In this document: piece by piece, positions 17,687 through 26,081 of the stretch
Numbering within the stretch: position 1 is the stretch's first letter
Layout: each line of letters starts with the position of its first letter
Origin: Verrucomicrobiota bacterium
GTDB lineage: Bacteria > Verrucomicrobiota > Verrucomicrobiia > Limisphaerales > VHCN01
DNA length: 37,707 nt
Assembly (NCBI GenBank): GCA_016871675.1
Contig: VHCN01000031.1
Span: forward strand, 1-37,707
Reading direction: 5' to 3'
The notes under the pieces: model-generated
The model's database searches: none
What the model saw: only the letters and a program-made list of their open reading frames with translations
What the model was told of the DNA's origin: nothing
Position numbers and translations under genes: made by a program

Positions 17687-18613
17687 TCAGCGGATTCCCC
17701 AGCAAAAAAAATCGCGTTCATCGAGCAGCAGCGTGGCCTCGCTGTTGACGCTCGCGTTGCCGGTGATGACCGGCAGCACCTCGCCCTTCGCGCGGTCGAG
17801 CCAATGATAACGTCCGGTAAGCCTGGTGCCGAGCACGCTCTCCTGCACCCACGCCTCGCCTTCAGCCAGCTTGCCGTCCGCGGCGAGGCACGCGAGCTTG
17901 GCGCTCGTGCCGGTGCCGCACGGTGAACGGTCGTAGGCCTTGCCGGGGCACAACACGAAATTGCGCGAGTGCCCGCCAGCCTGCGGCGGCCCGAAGAGTT
18001 CGACGTGATCCACCTCGGGGAAGCCCTGGCCATTCACCGCCTGCCGGATGCGCCACGTCACGTCCGTGAGCTGCCCGACGTTGTTCAACTCGATCGCACA
18101 CGGATGATTCTCGACGAGGAAGAACCAGTTCCCGCCCCACGCGACGTCGCCGGTGATGTTGCCGACGCCCGGCACGTCCACGACCGCGGCTTTTGCCCGC
18201 CGCCAGCTCGGCACGTTCGCGACGGACACCGAGCCGTCGTCGTGCAACGTCGCCGACACCACGCCGACGGGCGTGTCGATGCGATGCTCACCGGGCTGGA
18301 TGCGACCGAGGTGCGCGAGTGTGACGATGAGCCCGATGGTGCCGTGACCGCACATGCCGAGGACGCCGACGTTGTTGAAAAAGATGACACCGCACGCGCA
18401 CGAAGGGTCCGCGGGTTCGACGAGCATCGCGCCGACGAGCACGTCCGAACCGCGCGGCTCGTTCACCACGGCGGAGCGGAACTTGTCGTGCTGCTCGCGG
18501 AAAACGCGGCGTTTGTCTGCGACGCTGCCGTCGCCGAGGTCCGGGCCGCCGGCGAGGACGACGCGCGTCGGTTCCCCGCCGGTGTGCGAGTCAATGACCT
18601 GGACGCGCTGCAT
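17687..18613 (-). CDS. 4-hydroxyproline 2-epimerase (proline racemase family)
   Basis: A 308-residue cytoplasmic enzyme expected to convert trans-4-hydroxy-L-proline to cis-4-hydroxy-D-proline. Both catalytic cysteines are visible: Cys88 in MCGHGTIG and Cys232 in DRSPCGTGTSAK. A second Cys rather than Thr separates it from trans-3-hydroxyproline dehydratases. The N-terminus, VIDSHTGGEPTRVV, and the NFFN-type segment before Cys88 (VIFFNNVGVLG here) are typical. True proline racemases have different residues at the substrate pocket, and the neighbours favour hydroxyproline: an FAD D-amino acid dehydrogenase and a DHDPS-family deaminase lie in the same region. It starts only 5 bases after the trypsin-like protease stop, so the two are co-transcribed. 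Confidence 0.88.
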   Translation of the reverse strand: MQRVQVIDSHTGGEPTRVVLAGGPDLGDGSVADKRRVFREQHDKFRSAVVNEPRGSDVLVGAMLVEPADPSCACGVIFFNNVGVLGMCGHGTIGLIVTLAHLGRIQPGEHRIDTPVGVVSATLHDDGSVSVANVPSWRRAKAAVVDVPGVGNITGDVAWGGNWFFLVENHPCAIELNNVGQLTDVTWRIRQAVNGQGFPEVDHVELFGPPQAGGHSRNFVLCPGKAYDRSPCGTGTSAKLACLAADGKLAEGEAWVQESVLGTRLTGRYHWLDRAKGEVLPVITGNASVNSEATLLLDERDFFCWGIR

Positions 18614-18618
18614 CGCGG

Positions 18619-19542
18619 CTACTTCTTGAGCGGCCGCACGAGCGCGAGGACGTCGGCGGCGCGGACGGCGTTGTGGAAGACGATGTAAGTGTTGGTCGCG
18701 CCGGTCTTGGCGTCCTTCGCGCCCGCAGGCGGTGTGTTGCCGTGCGCGGAGATTTCGGAGACGTGGCCGATGGCGTTGCCAAATTCATCGAGGACCGCGG
18801 CGCCGCTGGAGCCGGGCGCCCAATCGGTGGAGACGTTCATGCGCTGCGGGAATTTCTCCTTCGCGTTCTCGCCGTGCCAGTGCTGGTAGAAACGGTTCAC
18901 GATACCGCGGCTGAAATACGCCGGGTGTCCCGCGGGATCGCTGTAGCAGAAGGCCTCCTCGCCCGGTCGCACGTTGGTGTTGAGCGGCAGCGGCGCGAAT
19001 TGCTCGCCCGGCGCGATGCGCAGGATGGCCGTGTCGGTGAACTTGTCCGCGGCCAGCACTTCGATCACGGGCATCACCGTGCCGCCATCGGTCGCGGCGA
19101 TGAGATAGCCCTCCCGCATGTCCTTGGGCTCGGCGACGTGGTAACAGGTCGCGATGGCGCCGCTCGCGGAAATGGCGTAGGCGCCCGCGAGGTTCAGGTG
19201 CCAGTTGTCGCAGCGCGGGCAGAGGTAATAGAAGCCGACGCGCCAGTGGGCCTTGCGCGCGCGGTCCCAAACCTCCGGGGCAGCGAGCTTGCGCGTGCCG
19301 GGCTTGGGCAGGATGAGGTCGCAGTTCGTGCGCTTGAGTTGCTCGCGCACAACTTCCATGGCGAGGAGCTTGCCCGCCTCGCGCAGTTTCTTCGCGGCTT
19401 CGAGTGTCTCGGGCGGCGGGCCATGGCCTTCCTTGACGACGGGCACACCGGGGGACTGGGCGGCGGCGGTCGCGGTGAATGCGACCCACGCGACCCACGC
19501 GAGGAATGATGACGAACGGTCACGGGACCATGCTGATTTCAT
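18619..19542 (-). CDS. Secreted trypsin-like serine protease
   Basis: A 307-residue protein. The ATG at 19542 is chosen over one at 19581 because it leads directly into a signal peptide (about residues 10-28, FLAWVAWVAFTATAAAQ). The S1-type triad is His135 (TCYHVAE), Asp170 (FTDTAIL) and Ser246 (APGSSGAAV). An N-terminal region of about 95 residues and a CPRCDNWH motif (residues 108-115) precede the protease fold; the two cysteines may bind metal or form a disulfide. There is no PDZ domain, unlike DegP. It lies between the POT transporter (52-base gap) and the hydroxyproline epimerase (5-base gap). A role in breaking down external protein for the peptide importer is inference from position. 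Confidence 0.85.
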   Translation of the reverse strand: MKSAWSRDRSSSFLAWVAWVAFTATAAAQSPGVPVVKEGHGPPPETLEAAKKLREAGKLLAMEVVREQLKRTNCDLILPKPGTRKLAAPEVWDRARKAHWRVGFYYLCPRCDNWHLNLAGAYAISASGAIATCYHVAEPKDMREGYLIAATDGGTVMPVIEVLAADKFTDTAILRIAPGEQFAPLPLNTNVRPGEEAFCYSDPAGHPAYFSRGIVNRFYQHWHGENAKEKFPQRMNVSTDWAPGSSGAAVLDEFGNAIGHVSEISAHGNTPPAGAKDAKTGATNTYIVFHNAVRAADVLALVRPLKK

Positions 19543-19594
19543 AAAGTGTGGGAGTGTGGCGAAGCCGTGGCCGGATTGCACGCAGAATGGCCGG

Positions 19595-21070
19595 TCATTT
19601 CACGCCCGGCATGAGGTTCCGGATGGGCTTCGAGAAAATCAGCAGCACCAGTCCCGTGCCGCCGGCGGTTCCCACGATCTGCAGGAAGATGCCCGGCATC
19701 TCGGAGGCGTTCTCGCCGGTGACCTCGCCGGCGATGAGGCCGCCGAGCAGGTTGCCGAGCGACGCCGCGAGAAACCACACGCCCATCATCTGCCCGACGA
19801 GCCGCGGCGGCGCGAGCTTCGTCACCGAGCTCAGGCCCACGGGGCTCAGGCACAACTCGCCGACCGTGTGCAGCAAATACGTGATGACGAGCCACGACGG
19901 CCACACGGGGCCGCCGGCGAGCGCGCGCTTCGCGCCGACCGCGAGCACCAGGAAGCCCGCGCCCAGCAGGATCAGCCCGTAGGCCATCTTGCTCGCGAGC
20001 GAGGGATCGCGGCCGCGCCGCGCAAGCGCGACCCACATCGCCGCCGCGACCGGCGCGAGCACGATGATGAAGATCGCGTTCAGTGACTGGAACCAGGTCG
20101 ACGGCACTTCGAACTTGATCAAGTCAAGCATCCGGTCCGTCTGCCGGCTTGCGAAGAGGTTGAGCGACGAGCCCGCCTGTTCGAAGCCCGACCAGAACAT
20201 CGCCGCCGAGAGGAACAGGATCGCGATGACGCCGACGCGTTTCTTCTCCGCCGTGTCGAGTCCGCCGAACGCAAAGACGCCCGCGAAGTAAAGCACGGCG
20301 ATCGCCACGATCACCACCGTGGTGCGTTTCGCGAGCCACTCCGGGTTGATCTGAACCACGCCCGCGAGCGCGAGTCCGACCACGGCTGCCAGCGCCCCGA
20401 GCGCGACGGCGACGATCGCCCAGTCGCGTTTCTGCCTGTCACCGCCATGGGGCGGGTGGAGTCCGGCGTCGCCGAGGTGATGACGCGTGAGCCGGAATTG
20501 AATGAGACCGAAGACCATGCCGACGCCTGCCGCGGTGAAGCCGTAGTGCCAGTTGAGTTTCTCGCCGAGCGCGCCGCACACGAGCGGGCCGATGGCCGCG
20601 CCGAGGTTGATGCCCATGTAGTAGATCGTGAAGCCCGCGTCGCGCCGCGCCCCGCCCTCGGGATACAGGCTGCCGACGAGCGTGCTGATGTTGGGCTTGA
20701 GCAGCCCCGTGCCCACGACGAGCAGCACGAGCCCGAGGAAGAACGCCGCAACGCTCGGCACCGCGAGCGAGAAGTGCCCCGCCGCGATGAACATGCCGCC
20801 GATCCACACCGCGCGCTGCGCGCCCAGCAGGCGGTCTGCGATCCAGCCGCCCGGCAGCGCCGCGAGATACACGCCGGCGGTGTAGAGCCCGTAAATCGCC
20901 GTCGCCGTCTTGTCCGTCATCCCCAGCCCGCCCTTCTGCACCTGGTCCACCATGAACAGCACGAGCAGCGCCCGCATGCCGTAGTAACTGAGCCGCTCCC
21001 ACATTTCGGTGAAGAAGAGCGTGTAGAGCCCGCGAGGGTGCGGGACGGATGGTTCGGTGGTCACGCCCAT
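19595..21070 (-). CDS. POT-family proton-coupled di/tripeptide transporter
   Basis: A 491-residue integral membrane protein of the major facilitator superfamily. The family's proton-coupling motif ExxER is present as FFTEMWERLSYYGMRALL at the start of helix 1, and the PTR2 signature region follows in YTAGVYLAALPGGWIADRLL. About 14 hydrophobic segments can be traced, as in bacterial POT carriers. FWSGFEQAGSSLNLFASR in the middle of the C-terminal half is the usual peptide-binding helix 7. The ATG at 21070 is preferred over 21100. Its position between a DPP IV-like peptidase, a PepP and the hydroxyproline enzymes suggests that it imports Pro- or Hyp-containing peptides. Confidence 0.93.
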   Translation of the reverse strand: MGVTTEPSVPHPRGLYTLFFTEMWERLSYYGMRALLVLFMVDQVQKGGLGMTDKTATAIYGLYTAGVYLAALPGGWIADRLLGAQRAVWIGGMFIAAGHFSLAVPSVAAFFLGLVLLVVGTGLLKPNISTLVGSLYPEGGARRDAGFTIYYMGINLGAAIGPLVCGALGEKLNWHYGFTAAGVGMVFGLIQFRLTRHHLGDAGLHPPHGGDRQKRDWAIVAVALGALAAVVGLALAGVVQINPEWLAKRTTVVIVAIAVLYFAGVFAFGGLDTAEKKRVGVIAILFLSAAMFWSGFEQAGSSLNLFASRQTDRMLDLIKFEVPSTWFQSLNAIFIIVLAPVAAAMWVALARRGRDPSLASKMAYGLILLGAGFLVLAVGAKRALAGGPVWPSWLVITYLLHTVGELCLSPVGLSSVTKLAPPRLVGQMMGVWFLAASLGNLLGGLIAGEVTGENASEMPGIFLQIVGTAGGTGLVLLIFSKPIRNLMPGVK

Positions 21071-21139
21071 TGAGTAACAGCCGGCGCGAGGAGGCTCCAA
21101 TCAATTCTCACAGGCAGCGACCTCTGCAAATTGTGCAGC

Positions 21140-21245
21140 GTCGAGGCGGCGCCTCGACGGAACCTGCCAGATTCCTTGGAAGTCCGGCCACTGGCCGGAC
21201 ACTACACCGGCGCAAGATGGGATTTGCAGCGGTCTCAGACGGCTG
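21140..21245. repeat. Three consecutive 19-nt palindromes
   Basis: Each palindrome has 9-base arms around a single central base. GTCGAGGCG-G-CGCCTCGAC at 21140-21158 is perfect. GTCCGGCCA-C-TGGCCGGAC at 21182-21200 is perfect. CAGCGGTCT-C-AGACGGCTG at 21227-21245 has one G-G mismatch. Centres are 42 and 45 bases apart. They fill most of the 200-base gap between the DHDPS-family gene and the POT transporter and have no T-run. They may be REP-like elements, protein-binding sites or mRNA processing hairpins. Confidence 0.8.
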
Positions 21246-21270
21246 AAGCAGCGACCGGTGACGCTTGTGG

Positions 21271-22179
21271 TCAGGGCGATTGCGCCAGCTTTGGCCGCTC
21301 CTTGATCCCATCGCGAATGATCTTCAACACCGCCTTCCGTTCCTCGCCGGCGATGGTCAGGCGCGGCGCGCGGACCCACTCGCGGCCGAGGCCGGTCTCC
21401 TGTTCGCACAGCTTGATGTATTGCACGAAGTGCACATGCGTATCGAGCTTGAGCAGCGGCTGGAACCAGCGATACAGCGCGCGCGCCTCGTCCCAGCGGC
21501 CCGCGCGTGTGAGGTCCCACAGCCGCTGGTTCTCGCGCGGGAATGCGATGCCCGTGCCCGCCACCCAGCCGTCAATGCCGAGGATGCTCGCCTCCAGCAC
21601 AAGGTCGTCCACGCCGGTGAAGAGCGCGTAGCGGTCGCCGACGGCGTTGCGAATCTCCGTGATGCGCCGCGTGTCGCCCGAGCTTTCCTTGATGGCGACG
21701 AAGCGATCCTCGTCCGCAAGCTCGGCAAACAGCGCGGGCGTGATGTCGTTCGCGTAGCTGATGGGGTTGTTGTAAATCATGATCGGCAAGCCGCCGCCGC
21801 GCGCGACCGCGCGCAGGTAAGCCGTGCTTTCGCGCGGGTCGCCCTTGTAACTCATCGGCGGCATGAGCATCACGCCGCTCGCGCCGAGCTTCGCCGCGTC
21901 GCGCACGTAGCGGATGGCCGCTGCGGTGCTCGACTCCGCCACGCCGCTCAACACCGGCACGCGGCCGCGCGCGCTCCGCACGGCGCAGCGCACCACGGCG
22001 CGCTTCTCGTCGGGCGCGAGCGTCTGGTTCTCGCCGAGCGAGCCGCAGACGATGAGCCCGCTCACGCCGCTCTCGATCAGCGCCTCGAAGTGGCGCGCGG
22101 TGGCGGGCAGGTCGAGCGATTCGTCGCGCTTCAATTGCGTGGTGACGGCGGGAAAGACTCCGGCCCAGAGGGGAGGCAT
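21271..22179 (-). CDS. DHDPS/NAL-family enzyme, likely pyrroline-4-hydroxy-2-carboxylate deaminase
   Basis: A 302-residue TIM-barrel aldolase-class protein. The ATG at 22179 is chosen because upstream in-frame sequence encodes Arg-rich repeat-derived residues. Schiff-base Lys164 lies in VAIKESSGD, the conserved Tyr136 in MIYNNP, and the keto-acid-binding loop in CGSLGEN. The combination KESSGDTRRIT, LFTGVDDLVLEA, LYRWFQPLLKLD and VQYIKL resembles, from memory, the branch that deaminates delta1-pyrroline-4-hydroxy-2-carboxylate to alpha-ketoglutarate semialdehyde, not the lysine-pathway DapA. The neighbouring 4-hydroxyproline epimerase supports this. Family membership is secure and the reaction is likely but unproven. 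It lies 89 bases downstream of the DPP IV-like gene. Confidence 0.85.
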   Translation of the reverse strand: MPPLWAGVFPAVTTQLKRDESLDLPATARHFEALIESGVSGLIVCGSLGENQTLAPDEKRAVVRCAVRSARGRVPVLSGVAESSTAAAIRYVRDAAKLGASGVMLMPPMSYKGDPRESTAYLRAVARGGGLPIMIYNNPISYANDITPALFAELADEDRFVAIKESSGDTRRITEIRNAVGDRYALFTGVDDLVLEASILGIDGWVAGTGIAFPRENQRLWDLTRAGRWDEARALYRWFQPLLKLDTHVHFVQYIKLCEQETGLGREWVRAPRLTIAGEERKAVLKIIRDGIKERPKLAQSP

Positions 22180-22233
22180 GAAGTATTCAGTGTTCAGGGG
22201 TTGGAAGGTGGCTCGCTTCGCGCGGCGGGGCGG

Positions 22234-22252
22234 CCGGCCGCAGCGCGGCCGG
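22234..22252. repeat. Intergenic 19-nt hairpin
   Basis: CCGGCCGC at 22234-22241 pairs perfectly with GCGGCCGG at 22245-22252 around the loop AGC. An outer GGTGG/CCACC pair lies further out. It sits between the DPP IV-like and DHDPS-family genes. It has the same 19-nt span as the palindromes at 21140-21245, but the sequence differs. Confidence 0.6.
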
Positions 22253-22268
22253 TTCCACCTCCACAAGT

Positions 22269-24446
22269 TCATCGCATCACGAGGTTCTCAATGAAGAACT
22301 CCATCATGCGGTCGCGATTCAGGCCGGCGTGTCCGATGTCGGGGCCGATTTGCAGGTCGAAGCTCTTGCCCGCGCGCTGCAACGCCTGCACGAGCTGGAG
22401 CGTGTTCGACGGGTGCACGTTGTTGTCCGCCGTGCCGTAGAAGAGCATCAGCCGGCCCTTCAGGTTCGGAGCGTAAGTCATGATGGACGCGGCGTCGTAG
22501 GCGGCCTTGGCCTCCTGCGGAATCCACATATACCGCTCGGCGTAGATGCTGTCGTAGTTGCGGTAATCGGTGACAGCCGATGAACTGCACGCCGCGTGAA
22601 ACACGTCCGGGTGCCGCAGCAGCGCGGTGGCGGAAACCGTGCCGCCGTAGGACGTGCCGAACATGCCGACGCGGCCGCGGTTCACGTAAGGCCGCGACCA
22701 GAGCGATTTCACACCGGCGGCCTGGTCATCCACTTCCACGAGGCCGAGCTTCTGGTAAATGGCGTCGAGGAAGCGCTTGCCGCGGCCGTTCGCGCTGCGC
22801 GAGTCGAACGACGCGACGAGAAAGCCAAACTCCGTGAGCGTGTTCGGCGTGGCGAAGGTCTCCCGCGCCGCGCTCGTGGCCGGGCCCGCATAAACGCTCA
22901 CGAGCAGCGGATACTTCTTCGCCGGGTCGAAGTTCGACGGGAAGTGCAGGAGGCCGTGGAGGTCGTTCGTGCCCTCGGCTGCCTTGAACGTGAGCAGTTC
23001 GACGCGCTTGAGGCCGAGCTTGTCGAACTTCGTCGTGTCGCTTTTGGCAAGTTCGGCGAGAACCTTGCCGTCGGCGTCCACGAGGCGCGTGCTCGGCGGC
23101 GTGTCGTGCCGCTGGATCGTGTCCACGAAGTGCCTCGCGTCCGGCGCGAGGTCCACGGTGTGATGCCACGCCGGGTCGGTGAGGCGGCGTTCGCCGGTGC
23201 CGTCGAGTGCGACGCGATGGAGCTGGAACTTCATGTGGTTGTCGCTGCTGCGGGCCATGTAGTGGAGCGTGTTCGCGTCCTCGTCGAGGCGCACGATGGT
23301 CGCGACTTCGAACTCGTGCTTCGTCAGCGCCGCGAGCAGGCGGCCGTCGAGATGGCGCAGCTCGAAGTTCTTCCAGCCCGTGCGCTCGCTCGTCCAGATG
23401 AAGCGCTTGCCGTCCTTGAGCCAGCGGATCGCGGGCGAATTCTCCGTCCAGCTCGCGGGCCATTCCTCGCGCACCACCACGCGGCACTTGCCCGTGGCAG
23501 GATCCGCCGCGGTGAATTCCATGATGTTCTGGCGGCGGTTCGTGCGGTGGAAAAGCAGTTCCCGTCCGTCCTGTGTCCACGACACGCCGTAGAGATAATG
23601 GCCGACGACGCCGTTGTCGAAGGGCCTGCCGTCGCGCGCATCCACGGTGATCGTGCGCTTCGAGTCGAGGTCGTGGATGAGGATGTCGACGACGGGATTC
23701 GTGGCGCCGGCTTTCACATAAGGCTCGGAGTCGAGCGCCGTGTTGATGCGCGTGTGGCTGAGCGTGAGAAAGAAGTCGCGCACCTGCGACTCGTCGAACC
23801 GATAGAACGCGACGCGCCTGCCGTCGGGCGACCACCACATCGCCGTGAGCTGGTCGAGCTCCTCGCCATAGACCCAGCTCGCGGTGCCGAACTTGAGCCG
23901 CCTGGCCGCGCTGCCCTCGGTCGTGAGGGCGCGCTCGTTCGCGCCATTCGTGTCGCTGAGCCAGAGATTGTGGTCCCGGTAGAAGGCCTTGAGCTTTCCA
24001 TCCGGCGAGATTGCCGAGGTGTATTGGCGACCGCGCCCGGGACGGTTGCCCCCGCCGGAGAAACGTCGACCCGCGCCATCGCCCGGCGGCGACTTCGCGG
24101 CGGGCGCGGTTTTCGAAGCGTCCGCCTCGGCGGCCTTGCCTTCGGCGATGTCGAAGCGCCAGCGCTTGCCGTCCTTCGAGTATTGGAACGCCTTGCCGCC
24201 GTCGAGCCACGTCACGGACAGCGTGCCGGGCTTCACCGCATCTGCGCCCTCGCGGCTCATCTTCGTGAACCGGTCGTAACCCGGCATCGTCTTGAGCCGG
24301 TCCTGTGCCGTCGCGGAGGTCGCAAGCAGCGCGAGAACGAGCAAGGCGCTCGCCACGAGACTCCGTGCGGCACCACGACACGGGTTGAGCGCTCCGGCCT
24401 CGTGACGGCGGGCACCCTGCCCCCACAGTTTCGCAGTTGAATTCAT
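22269..24446 (-). CDS. Secreted S9 prolyl dipeptidyl peptidase (DPP IV-like)
   Basis: A 725-residue protein. The ATG at 24446 precedes a signal peptide (hydrophobic core near residues 28-46, SLVASALLVLALLATSATA). Residues about 60-500 form the DPP IV N-terminal beta-propeller; its substrate-gripping acidic pair fits WVYGEELDQLTAMWWSPDG. The catalytic alpha/beta-hydrolase domain has Ser599 in FGTSYGG, Asp674 in YGTADNNVHPSN and His706 in DIGHAGL. DPP IV-type enzymes release X-Pro or X-Ala dipeptides from the N-terminus of peptides, acting outside the cytoplasm. Dipeptide products suit the POT carrier two genes downstream. Residues about 110-130 carry an unusual Gly/Arg-rich insert near GGGNRPGRGRQY. 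Substrate preference is inferred from family and context. Confidence 0.92.
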   Translation of the reverse strand: MNSTAKLWGQGARRHEAGALNPCRGAARSLVASALLVLALLATSATAQDRLKTMPGYDRFTKMSREGADAVKPGTLSVTWLDGGKAFQYSKDGKRWRFDIAEGKAAEADASKTAPAAKSPPGDGAGRRFSGGGNRPGRGRQYTSAISPDGKLKAFYRDHNLWLSDTNGANERALTTEGSAARRLKFGTASWVYGEELDQLTAMWWSPDGRRVAFYRFDESQVRDFFLTLSHTRINTALDSEPYVKAGATNPVVDILIHDLDSKRTITVDARDGRPFDNGVVGHYLYGVSWTQDGRELLFHRTNRRQNIMEFTAADPATGKCRVVVREEWPASWTENSPAIRWLKDGKRFIWTSERTGWKNFELRHLDGRLLAALTKHEFEVATIVRLDEDANTLHYMARSSDNHMKFQLHRVALDGTGERRLTDPAWHHTVDLAPDARHFVDTIQRHDTPPSTRLVDADGKVLAELAKSDTTKFDKLGLKRVELLTFKAAEGTNDLHGLLHFPSNFDPAKKYPLLVSVYAGPATSAARETFATPNTLTEFGFLVASFDSRSANGRGKRFLDAIYQKLGLVEVDDQAAGVKSLWSRPYVNRGRVGMFGTSYGGTVSATALLRHPDVFHAACSSSAVTDYRNYDSIYAERYMWIPQEAKAAYDAASIMTYAPNLKGRLMLFYGTADNNVHPSNTLQLVQALQRAGKSFDLQIGPDIGHAGLNRDRMMEFFIENLVMR

Positions 24447-24703
24447 GGCATCACATTTTATCCGAGGCGCGGCACTGCGCGACCCGGACGTTCCGCGTCG
24501 CGCATGAGCTTGGGAACGGGCGCAGCCTTGCCGACTTCGACCGTAGCATCGAGAAAAATCCACGTCACCAAACCGCCCATGCGCTCAAAGAGTGAGGTTC
24601 CACGAGCCACGAAGGCTCGCGATTGTCTCCCAAGCCTCCGCCTCCCCGCTAACCCGCCGCCTTGGGAGTGCGGAGGCCTTCCGGCATGAGTATCGCCAGA
24701 CCG
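24447..24703. other. 257-base intergenic stretch with inverted repeats
   Basis: No coding sequence was seen between the pepP stop and the DPP IV-like start. The stretch holds CGAGCC (24603-24608) with GGCTCG (24614-24619), plus two interleaved inverted repeats: CTCCCAAG (24627-24634) with CTTGGGAG (24661-24668), and GCCTCCGC (24634-24641) with GCGGAGGC (24670-24677). The a-b-a'-b' order would form a pseudoknot or alternative hairpins in RNA. The rest looks featureless. A separate promoter for the DPP IV-like gene may lie here. Confidence 0.6.
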
Positions 24704-25993
24704 TCACCGTCGGCTCATGACATCTTCAATTTCCTCCGCCTCGACGGGAATCTTCGCCATCAAATCCACCGGGCCGCTTTCCGTCACGAGGATGTCGTTC
24801 TCCAGCCGCACGCCGAAGCCTTCCTTCGGAATGTAGATGCCGGGCTCGACGGTGAGCACCCAGCCGGGCGCGAACGGTTGCGATGCGAAACCGACATCGT
24901 GCACATCGAGCCCGAGCGGATGGCCGAGTCCGTGCATGAAATACTTGCGGCACGCGGGCTCGTCGGCGGTCTGTTTCTTGATGTCGCGCGAGGTGAGCAG
25001 GCCGAGTTGCAGCAACGCCTCGTTCATCATCGCCTGAGATTCCTTGAGCCAGTCGCGCGCGAGTTTGCCGACGGTCGCGCCCGCGATGCTCGCGCGCATC
25101 ACGCGCAGCACGGCGTCATACACGCGCCGCTGCCGCCGCGTGAAACGTCCGCCGACCGGGATGGTCCGCGTGAGGTCGGAGTTGTAGTTCGCGTAGCTGG
25201 CGGCGACGTCGAGCAGCAGCAAGTCACCCTTTTTGCAAGGCTGGTCGTTCTGGTTGTAATGCAGCACGCAGGCGTTGGCGCCCGAGGCGATGATGGGGTT
25301 GTAGGCGAACTTGCCGCGGCGCCGGATGAACTCGTGCGCGAACTCGGCCTCGACTTCGCACTCGTTCACACCGGGCCTTGTGAACTTGAGCACGCGGCGG
25401 AAGCCCGCGTCCGTGATGGCGACGGCCTGCCGGATGAGTTCGAGTTCGGCGGGTGACTTGACGACGCGGAGCTGGTGCATGAGCCGCGCGAGCCGGTGAT
25501 ACTGGTGCAGGGGAAACAGCCGCTGGCATTCGCGCACGAAGCGCTCGTCGCGCGTCTCCACCTCGGCGGCGGCGCGCTTGTGCTCGTTGGAGTTGAGATA
25601 CACGCGCTCGGCGTCGCACATGAGCTGGCGGAACACGGTGCGGAACTCGCCGAGCCACTTCACCGTCTTGATGCCGGAGATTCTCTGCGCCTCGTCCTTC
25701 GGGTGCTTGTGGCCCTCCCAGATTTTCAGCAGCTCGTTCGGCTCGCGGAGGAAAAGCACCTCGCGGAGCCCCGGGTCGAAGGCATCGGGCGCGAGCACGA
25801 GCACGCTCTCCTCCTGCTCGATGCCCGCGAGGTAGAAGAGGTCCGAGTTCGGCACGAGCATGAGCGAGCCGTCGGCATTGGTGGGAAGCACATCGTTGGC
25901 GTTCAGGACCGCGACGCTGTTGCGCCGCATCAGCGCGGCGAGGCGCCGGCGGTTTTCGACGAAGAGTTTGGAGTCAACCGTGGCGTGGCGCAT
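24704..25993 (-). CDS. pepP: Xaa-Pro aminopeptidase (M24B)
   Basis: A 429-residue cytoplasmic enzyme that removes the N-terminal residue from peptides with proline in second position. The ATG at 25993 starts MRHATVDSKLFVENRRRLAA, the usual N-terminal aminopeptidase P domain (about 1-170). The pita-bread catalytic domain shows the dinuclear metal ligands: two Asp in LLLDVAASYANYNSDLTRT, His in FMHGLGHPLGLDVHD, Glu in VEPGIYIP and Glu in VRLENDILVT. No signal peptide is present, so it acts on imported peptides. It is the first gene of the minus-strand run and diverges from the sulfatase across an 88-base gap. Confidence 0.93.
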   Translation of the reverse strand: MRHATVDSKLFVENRRRLAALMRRNSVAVLNANDVLPTNADGSLMLVPNSDLFYLAGIEQEESVLVLAPDAFDPGLREVLFLREPNELLKIWEGHKHPKDEAQRISGIKTVKWLGEFRTVFRQLMCDAERVYLNSNEHKRAAAEVETRDERFVRECQRLFPLHQYHRLARLMHQLRVVKSPAELELIRQAVAITDAGFRRVLKFTRPGVNECEVEAEFAHEFIRRRGKFAYNPIIASGANACVLHYNQNDQPCKKGDLLLLDVAASYANYNSDLTRTIPVGGRFTRRQRRVYDAVLRVMRASIAGATVGKLARDWLKESQAMMNEALLQLGLLTSRDIKKQTADEPACRKYFMHGLGHPLGLDVHDVGFASQPFAPGWVLTVEPGIYIPKEGFGVRLENDILVTESGPVDLMAKIPVEAEEIEDVMSRR

Positions 25994-26081
25994 GGGCGCG
26001 ACGATACTGAAACCGCGGCGCAAGGCAAACACCGCGACGGACTCCCTTCCCAAACTCCGCCACCTCTGCCATCGTCGCGTC

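Noticed and set aside
21271-22179. Calling this gene dapA (lysine biosynthesis)
   Set aside because: The active-site frame is shared by the whole superfamily, and the context and C-terminal motifs point to a catabolic branch.
22180-22272. Upstream start for the DHDPS-family gene
   Set aside because: The extra residues are Arg/Trp-rich and translated from a hairpin repeat; the family normally begins at the MPPLWAGVFPAVTT position.
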